64,000 nucleotides of DNA. Origin: Zymoseptoria tritici IPO323. Its lineage: Eukaryota > Ascomycota > Dothideomycetes > Mycosphaerellales > Mycosphaerellaceae. The notes below the pieces were generated by a model, which saw only the letters and a program-made list of their open reading frames with translations, was not told the origin of the DNA and made no database searches. Below are positions 19,512 to 30,738 of this stretch, one piece after another (positions within the stretch are counted from its first letter, which is position 1; each line of letters opens with the position of its first letter). The stretch is from positions 2,356,001 through 2,420,000 of the forward strand of contig NC_018217.1 of NCBI RefSeq assembly GCF_000219625.1, written 5' to 3'. A program made the position numbers and the translations under genes.

Positions 19512-21402
19512 TGGACACCAGCCTCAGGGTCGAACATCGTCTTCTGGCACGCAGGGCTGGCTTGCGATCTCGGCACATTCAAGGGCTAAGGGTCTCTAGC
19601 CACAACGCTACCATGTTTGCGCTCACCGAAACTGGTATGGGCCACTATCGATCATGACCCTCGCCAGCCCTGTATGCGCTTCGAACGTGTTTAGACTGTC
19701 CAATTCTTGGCCGATGGAAACCGCATTCGCAGCGTTGATATGCTGAAGGGTAGCTCTTGCTCATACTCGGCATCTCATATAGCCCAAAAAGCGAACTTCT
19801 GGAGTCGAAAACGGGGCCCACTGGGCTGAGCTTAATTCAACGTCAACCATTGGATCAAACCTCACGTCACCTCTCCTCTATTCTTACCTCCTTTGTTTAC
19901 ATCTACTTCCGGGTCAGTGATATGGAATTTTTTTGCACCTCCCCAACTACTGACACAGATTTGGACACAGATACAGTGGATGGAAAACATGCTAGCTCAT
20001 CTCAGCGCCTCAGGAAGCTATATTTCGTTGAAGACTCAATGGGATATTCGATGCGATCGGTGACGCAGCAGTCCATGAATGTTTCACGGCAACAATGATG
20101 CAGAAAGCAAGCGTACCCGCAGGAGAGGATCCAGAGTCCCGACTCGCTGCGTCGCAGCTTCTTGCCGTTGCATAGAGTCACTGCGGTTGACTGGCGCAAG
20201 GACGACACGCTCGACTATCGACAGCGGTCGCAATCACTGAGGTGCTTGCACTACTGTCCACACAGCGTGTGAGGCATATCAGAACAGTGCGATGAGTCTC
20301 AGCTCGTAGCGGAGTCATCGTAGGGCAATGAGGGATTGCCGAACATTGCGAGTGAAGGAGGAGTCGCAACGCGGGGTTGTGGGGGGTGGGGGACCACCCG
20401 GTCGGCCTCACTGTCCTCGCCCCACCTGGATCAAGTCTGGCGGCGCACCCTGTTGGGGTACCCTATCTCCTTACCCTCTTTACGAACCCTTCCACGCGCT
20501 CCACTGAAACCCGGGACCTCTAGGACGCCTCTAGGCCCCTATCGCCAGTGTCGCTGTGTCGCCTTCCCAGCGTGCTCCAGCCGTCGCCTTCAATACCCGC
20601 TCTCTGCTCTACTTCAATTTTTCGACTTCCGAATGCAATACGGACCCGGTCTACTACGTTCCCACCGAACTCTTGGGCTTTTGAGACCTTGCTCTCCTCC
20701 ACCGAAGGGCTTTTGGCGTCGCCAAAGCAGCACGCTCGGATAGAGTTGAGCAAATTTTCACAGGGCTCCGCTCCTTAGTTGTGAGGATTTGGGCACGTAG
20801 GTAGGTCTTTAGCAACCGCTACCACGGTTTCCAACTACATCCAGTCCGGGTTCTCTTCCACTTGCCATGGATCGTCGTCGTCATACTGTCGTTGCGACAC
20901 TTCCGAGCATGTCTGTTCTGATGTTTACGCTGTGCCCTCGCCCTCTCACGGCCTTCGTCCTGTCTGCTTACCACGGTTTCCTGGTGGGAGTCATTGCCGT
21001 CAATATAATTGGGACGAGGTGAGGATACCGTACCGCCTGGGCCCCGGACATGAACCAATATCGATCAACTGAATGTCGAGGTCTCTTACCATGGTAGGTT
21101 GCTCTCAGCGAAGCTCTTTTCGAACAGAAATCCCCATCGCTGTTCCCTTCGTCTTGTTTAAAGACTGGTCGTCTCTCGCCCTGCTCCTCCCCTCTGTCCT
21201 TCCCATCTCACACAGAGACCAATTGCCTCACACGCAGTACTTTCAGACAAGCAAAGCAGCCTCACACGCTCACGCTCACGCTCACACACCACACACCACA
21301 CCACACACGCACAAGCAACGCAGCCTCACACGCTCACGCTCAGACTCACCCACCACACACACAACCTCACCTCACCTCACCTCACCTCACCCACCACACA
21401 TC
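19512..21402. other. 1.9-kb intergenic region with (CTCAC)n/CA-rich leader
   Basis: This holds the PUS7 3' flank and the long upstream region of the zinc-finger gene. Frames of 70-135 codons occur but show no domain. The last 160 bp (about 21241-21400) is a CA- and CTCAC-rich simple-sequence tract immediately before the ATG, probably in the 5' UTR. Confidence 0.45.
21241..21400. repeat. CTCAC/CACAC-rich microsatellite in a 5' leader
   Basis: Repeated CTCACGCTCACGCTCACAC, CACACCACACCA and four or more CTCAC pentamers directly precede the zinc-finger gene start. It is purely simple sequence; a pyrimidine-rich leader like this is common in fungal 5' UTRs. Confidence 0.7.
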
Positions 21403-22749
21403 ATGGATATCGTCGGTAAGTTTTGCCCACTTGGATCCTCCAATGCGTCTCTCCAGCTAACATGCTCTCACCCAGCCCAGCTCATCAACCTCAGCGGCAC
21501 CGAGTCGCTCTCTGGCCAGTTGAAGTACTGCTGCAACTTCTGCGACCAAATCCCAGGAGGTTTCACCACCGGAGACCTCACCTGCCACATGGTCCGTATC
21601 CACAACGTTGGGTACAAGGCCAGGGAGGTGAAGCCGTGCCGCTCGGGATGCGGCAAGATCTTCGAAGCGAAGAATAGGAGTGAAAACTCCTCCCCTTGCA
21701 GCGATCACGCCTCGAAGACGAGGCAGGACTTCTGGTTGCCAACCCCTGGCGACAAAGACATCGTGGCGTGGTATAGCATGTTCCGCAGAGCAGCTGACCG
21801 GAAGGAGCTGGAAGAAAAACCCGCGGACAAAGCACTGCGGGTGAAGGCCGCTCGCAAAGCACGTGATCAGGCCAAGAGGCAGGGGAAGCGATCGCGCTCG
21901 AGGAGCGACGACGCCGGCCCATCGAGCAGCCGACGCCGCCTCCACTCTCCTGTCCCGGCCATCGACCATGCCGATGGCCACTCCGCCATGCGCACCAACG
22001 GTCTCGGCGGCTTCGAGATCCAAGATGGATCCGAGGGACTCGCCGGCCGTCCTCTCCGCCGCAACCTTGCCAATGGAGACGTCGTCATGCCGATGATGTC
22101 CTCCGGCGGCGCGGAGAGCATGGACCTCAACTTCCACCCGGATTTCACCGCTCCCCCCGCCCCCACCATCTACCAAGGCGTTGGAAGCAACGCCAGTTGG
22201 ATGAGCTTCGGTGGTGCTGACGGGAGGATGGAGTACCACGACTCCGACTATTTCCTCTTCGACGAAGACATCATCGACTCCGACAACATGCCGCCCGCAT
22301 ATGGTAGCAACGCGGAGTCGATGTCGACCCTATTGGAGCCTCTCCGGCAGGAACTGGCGGTTGGACACGCCGCCGCCGCCTTCGATGCTCCGGTGGCTTC
22401 TGCTGGCGTCGGAATGATTGAGAACCGGGGAGAGGATCCTCTCCCTTTCACCTTCGATGATATGTTCAACTACGATGCCTATCAGGCCGGAGCCTACGAT
22501 GGATTGGGGCTCGTTGAGGCGGAGATGGAAGTCGTGGTGGAGGAGGAGGGGGAGAGCGCGCCGGTGACGCCGCCGATGGAGGGAAGGGTGATCGCGCTGC
22601 GGGACCCGGAGAACGCTGCCGCTGCCACTCTCCAGCCCATCGCGCCCGACCATGCCGAGGAGGTCGCCGCCGTGTCGCTGGCGGACGAGACTGACTGGGA
22701 GACGTGGGCAGAGCAGCTCGACAACAACTGTCGTTGGGCGGGCTTGTAG
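21403..22749 (+). CDS. Putative C2H2-type zinc-finger regulatory protein
   Basis: Exon 1 is 21403-21415 (MDIV plus one base) and exon 2 is 21476-22749. The 60-nt intron (GTAAGT...CAG, with branch site GCTAAC about 20 nt before its end) is a multiple of three, so retention would also stay open. The spliced protein has 428 residues. It has a C-x2-C...H-x4-H finger at about 23-48 (CCNFC ... HMVRIH), then a second Cys-rich segment, CRSGCGKIF, with later Cys and His. A basic stretch (KRQGKRSRSRS) near residue 150 suggests nuclear import. The C-terminal 200 residues are acidic with hydrophobic patches, like a transactivation region. The family is not one I can name. Confidence 0.65.
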   Translation: MDIVGKFCPLGSSNASLQLTCSHPAQLINLSGTESLSGQLKYCCNFCDQIPGGFTTGDLTCHMVRIHNVGYKAREVKPCRSGCGKIFEAKNRSENSSPCSDHASKTRQDFWLPTPGDKDIVAWYSMFRRAADRKELEEKPADKALRVKAARKARDQAKRQGKRSRSRSDDAGPSSSRRRLHSPVPAIDHADGHSAMRTNGLGGFEIQDGSEGLAGRPLRRNLANGDVVMPMMSSGGAESMDLNFHPDFTAPPAPTIYQGVGSNASWMSFGGADGRMEYHDSDYFLFDEDIIDSDNMPPAYGSNAESMSTLLEPLRQELAVGHAAAAFDAPVASAGVGMIENRGEDPLPFTFDDMFNYDAYQAGAYDGLGLVEAEMEVVVEEEGESAPVTPPMEGRVIALRDPENAAAATLQPIAPDHAEEVAAVSLADETDWETWAEQLDNNCRWAGL

Positions 22750-22825
22750 AGGTACTTGTAGGAGCTTCACCCATTGTACGGTTATTACATTTCATACCAC
22801 CATAGAACAAACAGCTTCTTAATTA

Positions 22826-24601
22826 CTAAAAGAACTCACTGTCGTCCAAGGGATCTACTTCCTGCTGTGTCTCAATTGCCCTCCGCTTCTCCCTGAAGGT
22901 GTCTTCCAGTCCACCATCGATGGTATCCTCCGCCTCCATATCCAAGTCTACCATCTCCGTGTACGAAGGGTTCGTCTTGGGCGGCAGTGGCTTGCGCCCT
23001 GACAGCACATCGAATAACGAGTCCTCACTCTCGCCTTCATCAAACGCCGCGCCCTGCATTGAAGATCCATTCCTCGACTGCTCGTACCCGGCGTCGCGGC
23101 CTTCTGGATAAATGAAATGAAACGCCGTCTTCTCTGTCGCCATGATGATCGGTTTTGCACCGGTCGCAGTCTTCACCCACGAAAGTGTCGCTCTCGGCCG
23201 CGCTTCTGTCTGGAACATCTGTGGCGCATGCGATGAGCTTGCATCGAAGACATATGCTATCCCTTCGGCACAATCGACCATAAGCGTATCGCGTGATGAC
23301 GGGTGCCAGTGGAGTTTCCGGATGTTGCTGTGCTGGATCAACACACTGTGCGCTGCTAGACTTGATGCCTCCCAGATCCAGACGGTGTTTAGCATGCGAC
23401 AGTCTCGACTTGCCAGGTATCTACCGTCGCAGCTGAATGAAAGCTCTGCGATGCCGAGCTCACTGGGCTCGGAGGTTTGTTTCAGTCGGGAGAGTGGTGG
23501 TGAGACTGGTTGTGAGGGTTCGGCGTATGAGCGCACATTTGCGGCGGATACAGTCTGTTGCCATATTCGTGCCTGCTGCTCGGAAGCTAGTAATCTCTGA
23601 TCGATGGTCGTGCTGTGCTCGATGACTGCTAGTGGTGTGAAGGTCGTCGTATTCAGGAGCTCTACTCGTCCATCGAATTTCGCCAATGCCAGAAGCCGTC
23701 CATCTGATGACCATGTAACATCTTTGATGCCCAAACCATGCTCGTTGTCGTTTTGTGATGGACATGATCGGAACAGGTGGCCGTCGGGCGTGTAGATGTG
23801 AAGACCTTGGCTCGCCGTCGGGACGTCCAGTACAGCTAGCCATCTGCCATCAGGCGACCACGATATTGAATGCGCATCATGTGTCGGTAATTTGACGAGT
23901 GGAAGCGCTTGGCTCGAGGTCGAGAAGTTGATCGCGAGATGGTCGTCCGCCGCCATTCGTGAGAGCATTGCAAACAGTCTCGGCCCGCCTTTAGCAGAGC
24001 CTGGTCGAGTCTGCCAGGCTCTTCCATCGCACGTCGTCTTGACATCAGGTAGGTCGACCGCCTTGCCACTGTGGATGTGCCACAATTTCGTCTTGCCAAA
24101 CTCCCATATCGCAAGCAGATGGTCATTGCCCACGAATTCGGCGAAAGCAATCTTGCCGAGACCTCCACTTCCGTTATCGAGGCGCGCAATGTCCAGTAAT
24201 GGCTCGAGCTCTACGATCTTGACTCCACGTTCTGACACGATCGCGATGTGTGTACCATCTTCGGACCACTTTAGGGATGTGACTTTGGTGTGGTGAAATC
24301 CCGCGCCGGTATTGACAGTTGCTGGAGCGCGTCCACGAATGCTTTGTTTGCAGATTCCGGTGTCTCTCATGTACACAACGCAGTCACCGGTCGGAGCAGC
24401 GCTTGAATGATATGAAGCCTGCATTCTGGTGTTGTCGTGTATTTCTAATGTCTTGATCTCTGCATGAACGGTTTTCGATCGTGAAAGGTCAACAAACAAC
24501 CTTTGGCGGGGCAGCAACGTTAGATTTGTACGCCGAACATTCACAACTTCAACCTTCAACGCTTCGATATCAGTCTTCATGCTTCGACATTGCTCGCTCA
24601 T
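22826..24601 (-). CDS. WD-repeat protein Wrap73/Wdr8 (spindle pole / centrosome)
   Basis: Single exon of 591 residues, ATG at 24601. Several WD-type blades are visible, such as SISWSPDGRWLAVLDV, IKDVTWSSDGRLLALAKFDGRVELLN and ELSFSCDGRYLASRDCRMLNTVWIWE. The order and spacing of these blades, including LYSPDG-like (YTPDGHLF) before GLGIKDVTW, closely follow the WRAP73/WDR8 family. In fission yeast and animals Wdr8 works with an Msd1/SSX2IP-type partner to anchor microtubule minus ends at spindle pole bodies. The acidic C-terminal tail (about 500-591) is specific to fungi. The 3' end converges on the zinc-finger gene with a 76-bp gap. Confidence 0.8.
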   Translation of the reverse strand: MSEQCRSMKTDIEALKVEVVNVRRTNLTLLPRQRLFVDLSRSKTVHAEIKTLEIHDNTRMQASYHSSAAPTGDCVVYMRDTGICKQSIRGRAPATVNTGAGFHHTKVTSLKWSEDGTHIAIVSERGVKIVELEPLLDIARLDNGSGGLGKIAFAEFVGNDHLLAIWEFGKTKLWHIHSGKAVDLPDVKTTCDGRAWQTRPGSAKGGPRLFAMLSRMAADDHLAINFSTSSQALPLVKLPTHDAHSISWSPDGRWLAVLDVPTASQGLHIYTPDGHLFRSCPSQNDNEHGLGIKDVTWSSDGRLLALAKFDGRVELLNTTTFTPLAVIEHSTTIDQRLLASEQQARIWQQTVSAANVRSYAEPSQPVSPPLSRLKQTSEPSELGIAELSFSCDGRYLASRDCRMLNTVWIWEASSLAAHSVLIQHSNIRKLHWHPSSRDTLMVDCAEGIAYVFDASSSHAPQMFQTEARPRATLSWVKTATGAKPIIMATEKTAFHFIYPEGRDAGYEQSRNGSSMQGAAFDEGESEDSLFDVLSGRKPLPPKTNPSYTEMVDLDMEAEDTIDGGLEDTFREKRRAIETQQEVDPLDDSEFF

Positions 24602-24886
24602 CCGTCATGGCTATCTGGCTATGCTACCCTTTATGCGAACTGCAATATTGGTAGCCATCGCCGCTCACGTCCATTTACGCTTTGCTCAAGCTTCGTGAGG
24701 AGGCACTGTTACGTCTTCCCGAGTGCTGTACATTTGTAGAAACGCAGCCGTTGATTACACCGCTCATTGATCGTTGAATTGTTTACTTGCTGAGTCGTCA
24801 CTGATAATTGATACACTATGACACCAACGACTCCGTCCCCATGTCGGCCGATGCCATTTGACCAACCCTAACCATCAAAAGGCGTC
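24602..24886. other. Intergenic between WRAP73 start and the polyamine-oxidase pseudogene
   Basis: 285 bp with no recognisable feature; likely promoter of the WD-repeat gene. Confidence 0.4.
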
Positions 24887-26719
24887 TCACGCTCCAAAAC
24901 TCTCCATCGCAACACTCTCCACCGGCCACCTATTCTCCGTGACGAGATCTTCCTCCGGCGTATCACCATCCACAAGCTCAAAGTGCCTCAACTCCCCACA
25001 CGCCTCATCGTCCGGCTCCCCGGCACTACCCAAACACTCCCTACCCAACAATCCCGCCACTACCCAAAAAACTTCGGCTCCGTATGCTCACCCGCGAAGA
25101 AGATCCTCCCGACATTCGCGCGTAAGTTCTGGTGCTCGCGGATCGTCACGCCGGGCGGCCAGTACGAGTAACTCCCCCGGAATGCCGGGTTCAGCGTCCA
25201 GCGCGGATAGAGAAAAGCCGTGGGTTCGGGAATGGTGATGTTGGGGAACATCTCGGCGAGAACGGCCATGATCTCGGCTTGGGTTTCTGCGTCGGTTTGG
25301 CGTTCGATGCGGTGCGATTATTCGGCTGTGGCGGTTGCGAAGAGAGGTTGCTGTCGACGCCGAGATAAGCTGCGTGGGAGAGAGATTGGAAGACGGGATA
25401 GTTTCCTCGTTCGTGGGGATCCGCATGGTAGAAGAGTTCGGTGTCTTGAGGCCAGAATGTGGTGGGAAATTGGAGGAAGATCTTGGTGTACGTCGTCATG
25501 CCGAAGTTCTGAATGGCGGTGGATTTCCAGGTTGGGAGGGCGGGAGTGTAGGACACAGAGTCGTGTTTGAGGACACCGAGAGAAGAGGTGTTGATGGCGT
25601 AGGCCGCGGAGATGCAGGTTCCATCAGCGTTGTGGACAGTCACGCCAGAATCGGAATGGGATATGTCGGTGACGATGGTATTGAGGAGAAGTCGAGGATC
25701 GTTTGGCTGGAGAAAGGTGAGAGCTTCACCCGAGACAATTGTGTTGTAGCCTCGAGAGTCGACGATGAAGGGCTCTTCGTCGCCCAACAGGCCATACGTG
25801 AAGTTCTCCACCGCGGTGTTGAAGATGAGGGAGCTGTAATCGTGAGGCACGGCGATCGACCAGTCTGTTGCTGATCAGGTGAGCCAAGCCTCGAGGTTAA
25901 TTGCACAAGTATGCATTTGACGTACCAAAATTGATCCACTCCACCAATGCAGCGCTCATATCGTCAACCTCAGGGTTCCATCCGGCAAGGGCAAGGCCAG
26001 CACGGGTAGATTGATCTCGAACATTGTCCGTCAAAAGTCGACCCGCCTCAGCCGTTGCCACCTTGTCGGCCTCATCGTAAGCATCCCAAAGGTCAATCTC
26101 AATTTCTCCAGTCTCGTTGTAGGTCAGATAGTTCTCGTAGTCGGGAAGGACCGTGGCGTCGTTGTGTTTCTGGAGCTGCGCACAATCAGCGGACGGAATC
26201 GATGGAATTTATCTCGGTGGATCCCGACCAACAAGTTTATTGGGTTTAAAATATTCCCTCCTCGGCCATGCACCTGCAAAGGCAGTGTCAGCTCATTTGC
26301 GGAGTACCGTACAGAGGTTCCCTCCATACCCAATTTGCACCAAGCTCGACTCTGTACGGATCACCGTAGTGGTTCTCGCCGAAGTCTGTAGCAACCAGGC
26401 GGCTGCCAATGTAGCCATTGTACTCGACGACGATGAAGTTCGTAACGGAGGTATTGGCAAGGGCTTACTGGCCGGTCATTAGTAGGGCTCTGGCGGTATC
26501 GAGGACGAATCGCACGTACAGCAGCTGTGATTGCAGCGATGCCCGCGCCCCTTTATTTCGATCAGCATCTTGAGCGATTTCTCGTAGCTGCGGTCCGGAA
26601 GCTCACAGTATCACGACCGAAGTTTGACGACACTGACTGTCATCGACTTTTGCTTTCACAACGTACGCCAAAGACGTGGATGCTAGACATGCTAGCAGAA
26701 CAGAAGGACGCAACTTCAT
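24887..26719 (-). pseudogene. Decayed secreted FAD amine oxidase (polyamine oxidase-like)
   Basis: The gene began at ATG 26719 with a signal peptide (MKLRPSVLLACLASTSLA) leading into CRQTSVVIL. Splicing at 26606/26551 adds GAGIAAITAA, the FAD Rossmann loop. Later parts read NFIVVEYNGYIGSRL, ELGANWVHG, then VPHDYSSLIFN, FQSLSHAAYLG, RIERQTDAETQAEI, FPNITIPEPTAFLYPRW and GRIFFAGEHTEPKFFG, the expected order for fungal extracellular polyamine oxidases. Lesions: TAA at 26467-26465 and at 25320-25318, each where a Gln CAA is expected; a two-base frame shift in the CTCTCT run near 25342-25347; and TAG at 25062 with loss of about 15 codons before VAGLLG. The C-terminal tail to 24887 is otherwise well preserved, so decay looks recent. 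Read-through or assembly error is the alternative. Confidence 0.8.
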
Positions 26720-27700
26720 GTCGACTTGTCAAGAACGAAGTGCACACAATGGTCCTGGGCTTCGAGGAGGTGAGGCAGGACATCTTGAGGAGCTGGAAAT
26801 CGCATCATTTGTACTGTACTGGTGTGGCAGGGCTGAGAAGAAGCATAGAGTACCGTGCATGGTAGTGGGCTGTTGCGTTGGCGATTGCGCACGGGGCCGC
26901 CGTCTGTCCCAAGACCACTACTTCCGCCGCAAGGCTTCTTCTTGAAAGCATCGACGCTTGATCCCAGGGAACATGTTGAGGGCAGCAGATAGGTGGGATT
27001 TGAGGAATACTGTAGTGTCCTCGGAATGGCAAACTTCTCTTAGTCACTCCTTTCCTGGTCGCACTTGTCTGTCTGCCATCGCTGTCCAGTGCCTCGACAC
27101 GCCTGAGCCTCGAGTGTATGCTTGAAAGTTGCTCGATCAGCTGATGTGGCGCTATCAAGTCGGCCTACTCCAGAATGCAGGGAGGCGGAGACCTCTAGGG
27201 CGAAGGAGTCAATCGCATGAAGCAGGACGCGAGAGGAGAGTCGACGGTCAGTTTCCACGTGACCCGCAAGCGTTCTGCGAAAGTTTTGCCGGAAGACGCA
27301 TACAGTTGATCCGCCTTCGGATATATCTCACTTTAGGTGAGGTGAGGTGAGAAGAGAGGCTCTGTTGCTGCACACGTGCAAGGGTGTTGGCTTGCGGCCG
27401 TTGCGCTTTCCTGTCCAAGCATGCGGAGACTTCCCAGCCAATCAGGAGCACCGCAGATCTCACTCTTTCTCTCTCGTTCCCCACACATGGCACGTCGGCT
27501 GAACATCCTCACGGCCGAGGCAATCCTGCGTGGGAACGTGTCGAGTCTCGCGGGTATCCGCGAGTTGGGGAAATGATGCGCGGCGGTGATCCGGCCTCCG
27601 CTGGCCATCTCCCTTATAGTCTTGCATCCGACGGCAGCATCTTTGCCCTTGTCATACCCACCACTGTATCCCTCCTCGAAGCACACATACCCACGACAGC
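26720..27700. other. Divergent region between the oxidase pseudogene and PEX11
   Basis: 980 bp. It contains a GAGGTGAGGTGAGAAGAG purine tract near 27340 but no supportable gene. The proximal half is the former oxidase promoter and the distal half is the PEX11 promoter. Confidence 0.4.
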
Positions 27701-28694
27701 ATGTCCGAGCCAGCCAGCCAACCCGGTGCCCCTTCTGACGGAGCGACCAAGATCCCTCCTCCGTCCGAGAAGACACAATCGATCACCCGCGATGTAGAGA
27801 AGAGGTTGCCGACCCAGGTCACCAAGGCGCTCAAGAAGCAGGATGGAGTCATTCTCCGGTTGAACAAGTAGGTTCACATGGATACGGTACCACCCTTGCC
27901 TGCCGTACTGACTAGCATAAACCAGGCTGTTGAACATGCCCGGCGGGCTGAGCGCGTTCCTCTCCACCTTCAACTATACCCTCTACCTCCTCGCCCACCT
28001 CGACTCAAAGGCCGGTCCTCTCAAGGCGCGCCTCTACCAGCTCCTCAACCGCAATGCGCCCTCCTCGAGCGTCATCACACCCGCCGTCGCGGCCCAGCCA
28101 TCCCCGATCGCCGCGCTCGGCTCCCTCCTCTCCTCCACCCGAACGACTCTTCGTCTCTTTGGATTGATTCCCATGTACGCGTGGGCGCGCCAGCTCGCGC
28201 AGGGACCCAAGCCGGGCCAGGATCAGGTCCTCTACACCGTTTCAGTCGCCCAGTGCGGCCTGTACATTGCGTTCCAGCTGTTTGAGAACGTCGCGCTGTT
28301 GACGGACAGCAAGGTCCTGTCGCCTTCTCTGACGGCTCGCTGGACACAGAAGAGCGGAGGAGCGACGTCCGCTATTTACCTTGCGTCTTACCGCGCTTGG
28401 TTCCTCGGCTTCTGCTGCGACTTCATCCGCCTCTTCCGTGAGGCGCAACTCGCTCGTGAGGCCCGCGAGCAGCCTGGTCACAACTCTGACCCGGCTGTTA
28501 GAGCGGCGGACGAGGAGGCCGACTCCAAATGGTGGGCTGAGCTCATCGTGCCGATGGCGTGGTTCCCTGTTGGTTTCCAGTTCGCGCAGTGGCGTGAGGG
28601 CGGATTCCCAGGTTTCAACCTCGGTCTCATGGGCGCAGCTGGTGCCATCGCAGGTCTTGGAAAGACCAAGGCCCTGTGGGATGCCACCGCGTAG
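27701..28694 (+). CDS. PEX11: Peroxisomal membrane protein of the Pex11 family
   Basis: Exons 27701-27867 and 27926-28694 with a 58-nt GTAGGT...CAG intron give 311 residues. The spliced join reads LRLNKLLNMPGGLSAFLSTFNYTLYLLAHL, typical of the amphipathic N-terminal region that bends and elongates the peroxisomal membrane. Later segments match Pex11: RLFGLIPMYAWARQL, LYIAFQLFENVALLTD, and a C-terminal membrane segment, WWAELIVPMAWFPVGFQFAQW. Long, variable loops and the length point to the Pex11C-like fungal subgroup rather than the shorter classical Pex11. It acts in peroxisome proliferation and division. Start ATG at 27701 follows a pyrimidine/AC-rich leader. Confidence 0.85.
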
Positions 28695-29373
28695 AGGGGA
28701 GCAGAAGGCTAAGCATGGTCTGTTGGGATGGCGGGAACGGAAGACCACAGCCTTGTCGTTGTTTCTGGATTCATCGGGGTTCGCAGGGGATTGGTATGTG
28801 GAACTGCAAGGCTTCAGAAGGATCGCCCTGTACGTTCGCCCGAAAATTGGTCTATTCGGCGGCAACAGGGCTGCCTCGCAACGCATACATAGTGATGCGT
28901 TTTCGCATTTACTTTCGCCTTCGACTTCTTCTGTATGCTTCCAAACACGAATGAGGATCTCTTGTATAACGGCGTTGTATGTCCGGCCACATTCCAGGCT
29001 GGTTGGTGATGTCCTTATGTGTGGTAGTATCATCTATTGTGCGTGCGAAAACCCCAGTTCGAAGGCGCGGCGCTCTTTGACTTTGTGGAAGGTGAACCTG
29101 AAACTGCTCACTCACGCCTTCTGGGAACCTCACCTTGTAAGGAACGATCAGGAGGCTTCTCTTTGGGCAGCAATGGTATTACCGTCGCTCACGGTGCCTT
29201 CTCCTTTACCACGGCCATGACTTCCAGTCCAGGTGATTGATCGCCCAACCCAAGGGCGTGGGACATCGTCCGGCGTCTTGTCCGGTCTTAATAATCTGTC
29301 TACTAAGACACTACCACTACTGCGACAGATCCGCGCGCATTCCTGACCGACCTGCACTCCTCTCTCGCCAGCA
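28695..29373. other. Intergenic between PEX11 and the 2EXR-type gene
   Basis: 680 bp of 3' flank and promoter. Frames present are chance overlaps; no repeat seen. Confidence 0.4.
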
Positions 29374-30447
29374 ATGCACTCCGACTACTCTAATAACTCC
29401 GACTACGACGCGATGGACCTGGTCGATGCCGCGGAGAAGCCAGCTCAATTCCCAACCTCAAACAACGCCGACTTGCCCGACAGCGTCGCAAACTCGCTGC
29501 TGTTTGAGCTACCGCGAGAGATTCGCGATCGTGTGTATAGCTATTGCCTCACATCACGCCTGAACCTACCCATCGAGTGGCCCTCCTTATGGCGACCCTA
29601 CGACCTCCAACCCCAGCTCCTGCGAACCTGCAAGATCATACGCGATGAGGCCGGACCTCTACTCTACACTCTGAACGCGCAAATGTTCCACCACCCATCC
29701 GACGCCAACATCTTCGTTCGAGCCTTCACGTCACCGGTCTTCGGCCAACAGATCACGCACCTGAATCTCCACATCAAAGCACAGGACATGCGACTCTGGA
29801 TGCCATATGTCACATCCACCGATCCAGTACGGAGTGTGAAGGCAGATTTCCCAGCGCTGAAAGAGTTGGAGATTCGATATCGGAGCAACAAGTGGAGGAT
29901 GGAACAGTCCGTGGAGACGAACATGAGGATCTGGTCGGACGATAGCAGATTGGAAGAGATCATGGATGGGCTACGGCATGTGTTCTTGGGCGTGAAGAAG
30001 GGCGACGATTCGTCGTTGTTCTGGGACTCTACGGTGCGACTGTCCCTACCAGGCCAGTCGACCGATGACATGCAGCACTGGGATGGACGGCCGTTGCCGC
30101 AGGCGATGAAGCCATACGTGCGAAGTCCCGACGAGCCCTTGCTACGAGTGACCTGCGCATGTCGTGTGAACTCGGAGCATTTCGAGGAGTTGACGACTCC
30201 GGGCCTTGTACCAGAACCTCAAGCTACGTTCGCAGAGGACACCGACTCGACGATCGCCTCGGCATCTCCCGTTAAGGAGGGTGACATGTTCCGGGGCTTC
30301 AGCGCTGTCGATCTCCAGCATAATGTCAAGCAGCTGTATGATCAGGAGGCCGGCTCGGCGGATGTGGCGCAGACACCGTTCACGGATAAAAGAGGCGTGC
30401 TATTGTCTTTGGAGGTTCACTGCCTCCATCCGAAAAAGGAGACATGA
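29374..30447 (+). CDS. 2EXR / F-box-like domain protein
   Basis: Single exon of 357 residues, ATG at 29374. The diagnostic element is LLFELPREIRDRVYSYCL at about residues 43-60, the Leu-Pro-x-Glu-(I/L)-R motif shared by the 2EXR and DUF7730-type families that are greatly expanded in filamentous ascomycetes. It is followed by LLRTCKIIRDEAGPLLYT, another constant part of these proteins (a helix resembling the one after F-boxes). The rest is variable. No function has been established for most members; an adaptor role like that of F-box proteins is only inferred. Confidence 0.75.
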   Translation: MHSDYSNNSDYDAMDLVDAAEKPAQFPTSNNADLPDSVANSLLFELPREIRDRVYSYCLTSRLNLPIEWPSLWRPYDLQPQLLRTCKIIRDEAGPLLYTLNAQMFHHPSDANIFVRAFTSPVFGQQITHLNLHIKAQDMRLWMPYVTSTDPVRSVKADFPALKELEIRYRSNKWRMEQSVETNMRIWSDDSRLEEIMDGLRHVFLGVKKGDDSSLFWDSTVRLSLPGQSTDDMQHWDGRPLPQAMKPYVRSPDEPLLRVTCACRVNSEHFEELTTPGLVPEPQATFAEDTDSTIASASPVKEGDMFRGFSAVDLQHNVKQLYDQEAGSADVAQTPFTDKRGVLLSLEVHCLHPKKET

Positions 30448-30738
30448 GCGAGCGACATGACAACCTGAGGTTGTGAGTAACACACTCTCTCGGATCAGCA
30501 CCCGGACTTGTGCCAACGAGGTCGCATCAGGACTGACCCACGAGCGAACGGGATCTGGGACGGGAAGCGCATTTTTTAATCCTGCGAGCGTGCGGTGACG
30601 TTCTGAAGCTGCGCGACTCTCATTGGCAGCATTGCAGTCTACGTCTACGATTCTACTTCTGGAGCATCTCTTGAAAGGCCAGACTTTGCGAAGAGCATTT
30701 TGATACCCATATTGAGACTTCTTAATGAACTAGGACAT

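Noticed and set aside
21073..21402. In-frame upstream extension of the zinc-finger gene (110 codons)
   Set aside because: It consists largely of simple HAHAHTPHTTPHT-type sequence from the CTCAC repeat, and a strong intron right after MDIV supports the start at 21403.
25300..25360. An intron that would remove the stop and frameshift in the amine oxidase
   Set aside because: The interval has no usable GT donor, and the one short GT...AG combination leaves the TAA in place or the wrong frame.
28242..29220. Frames of 260-280 codons on both strands over PEX11 and its 3' flank
   Set aside because: They are shadows of PEX11 extending into the 3' UTR; no domain.
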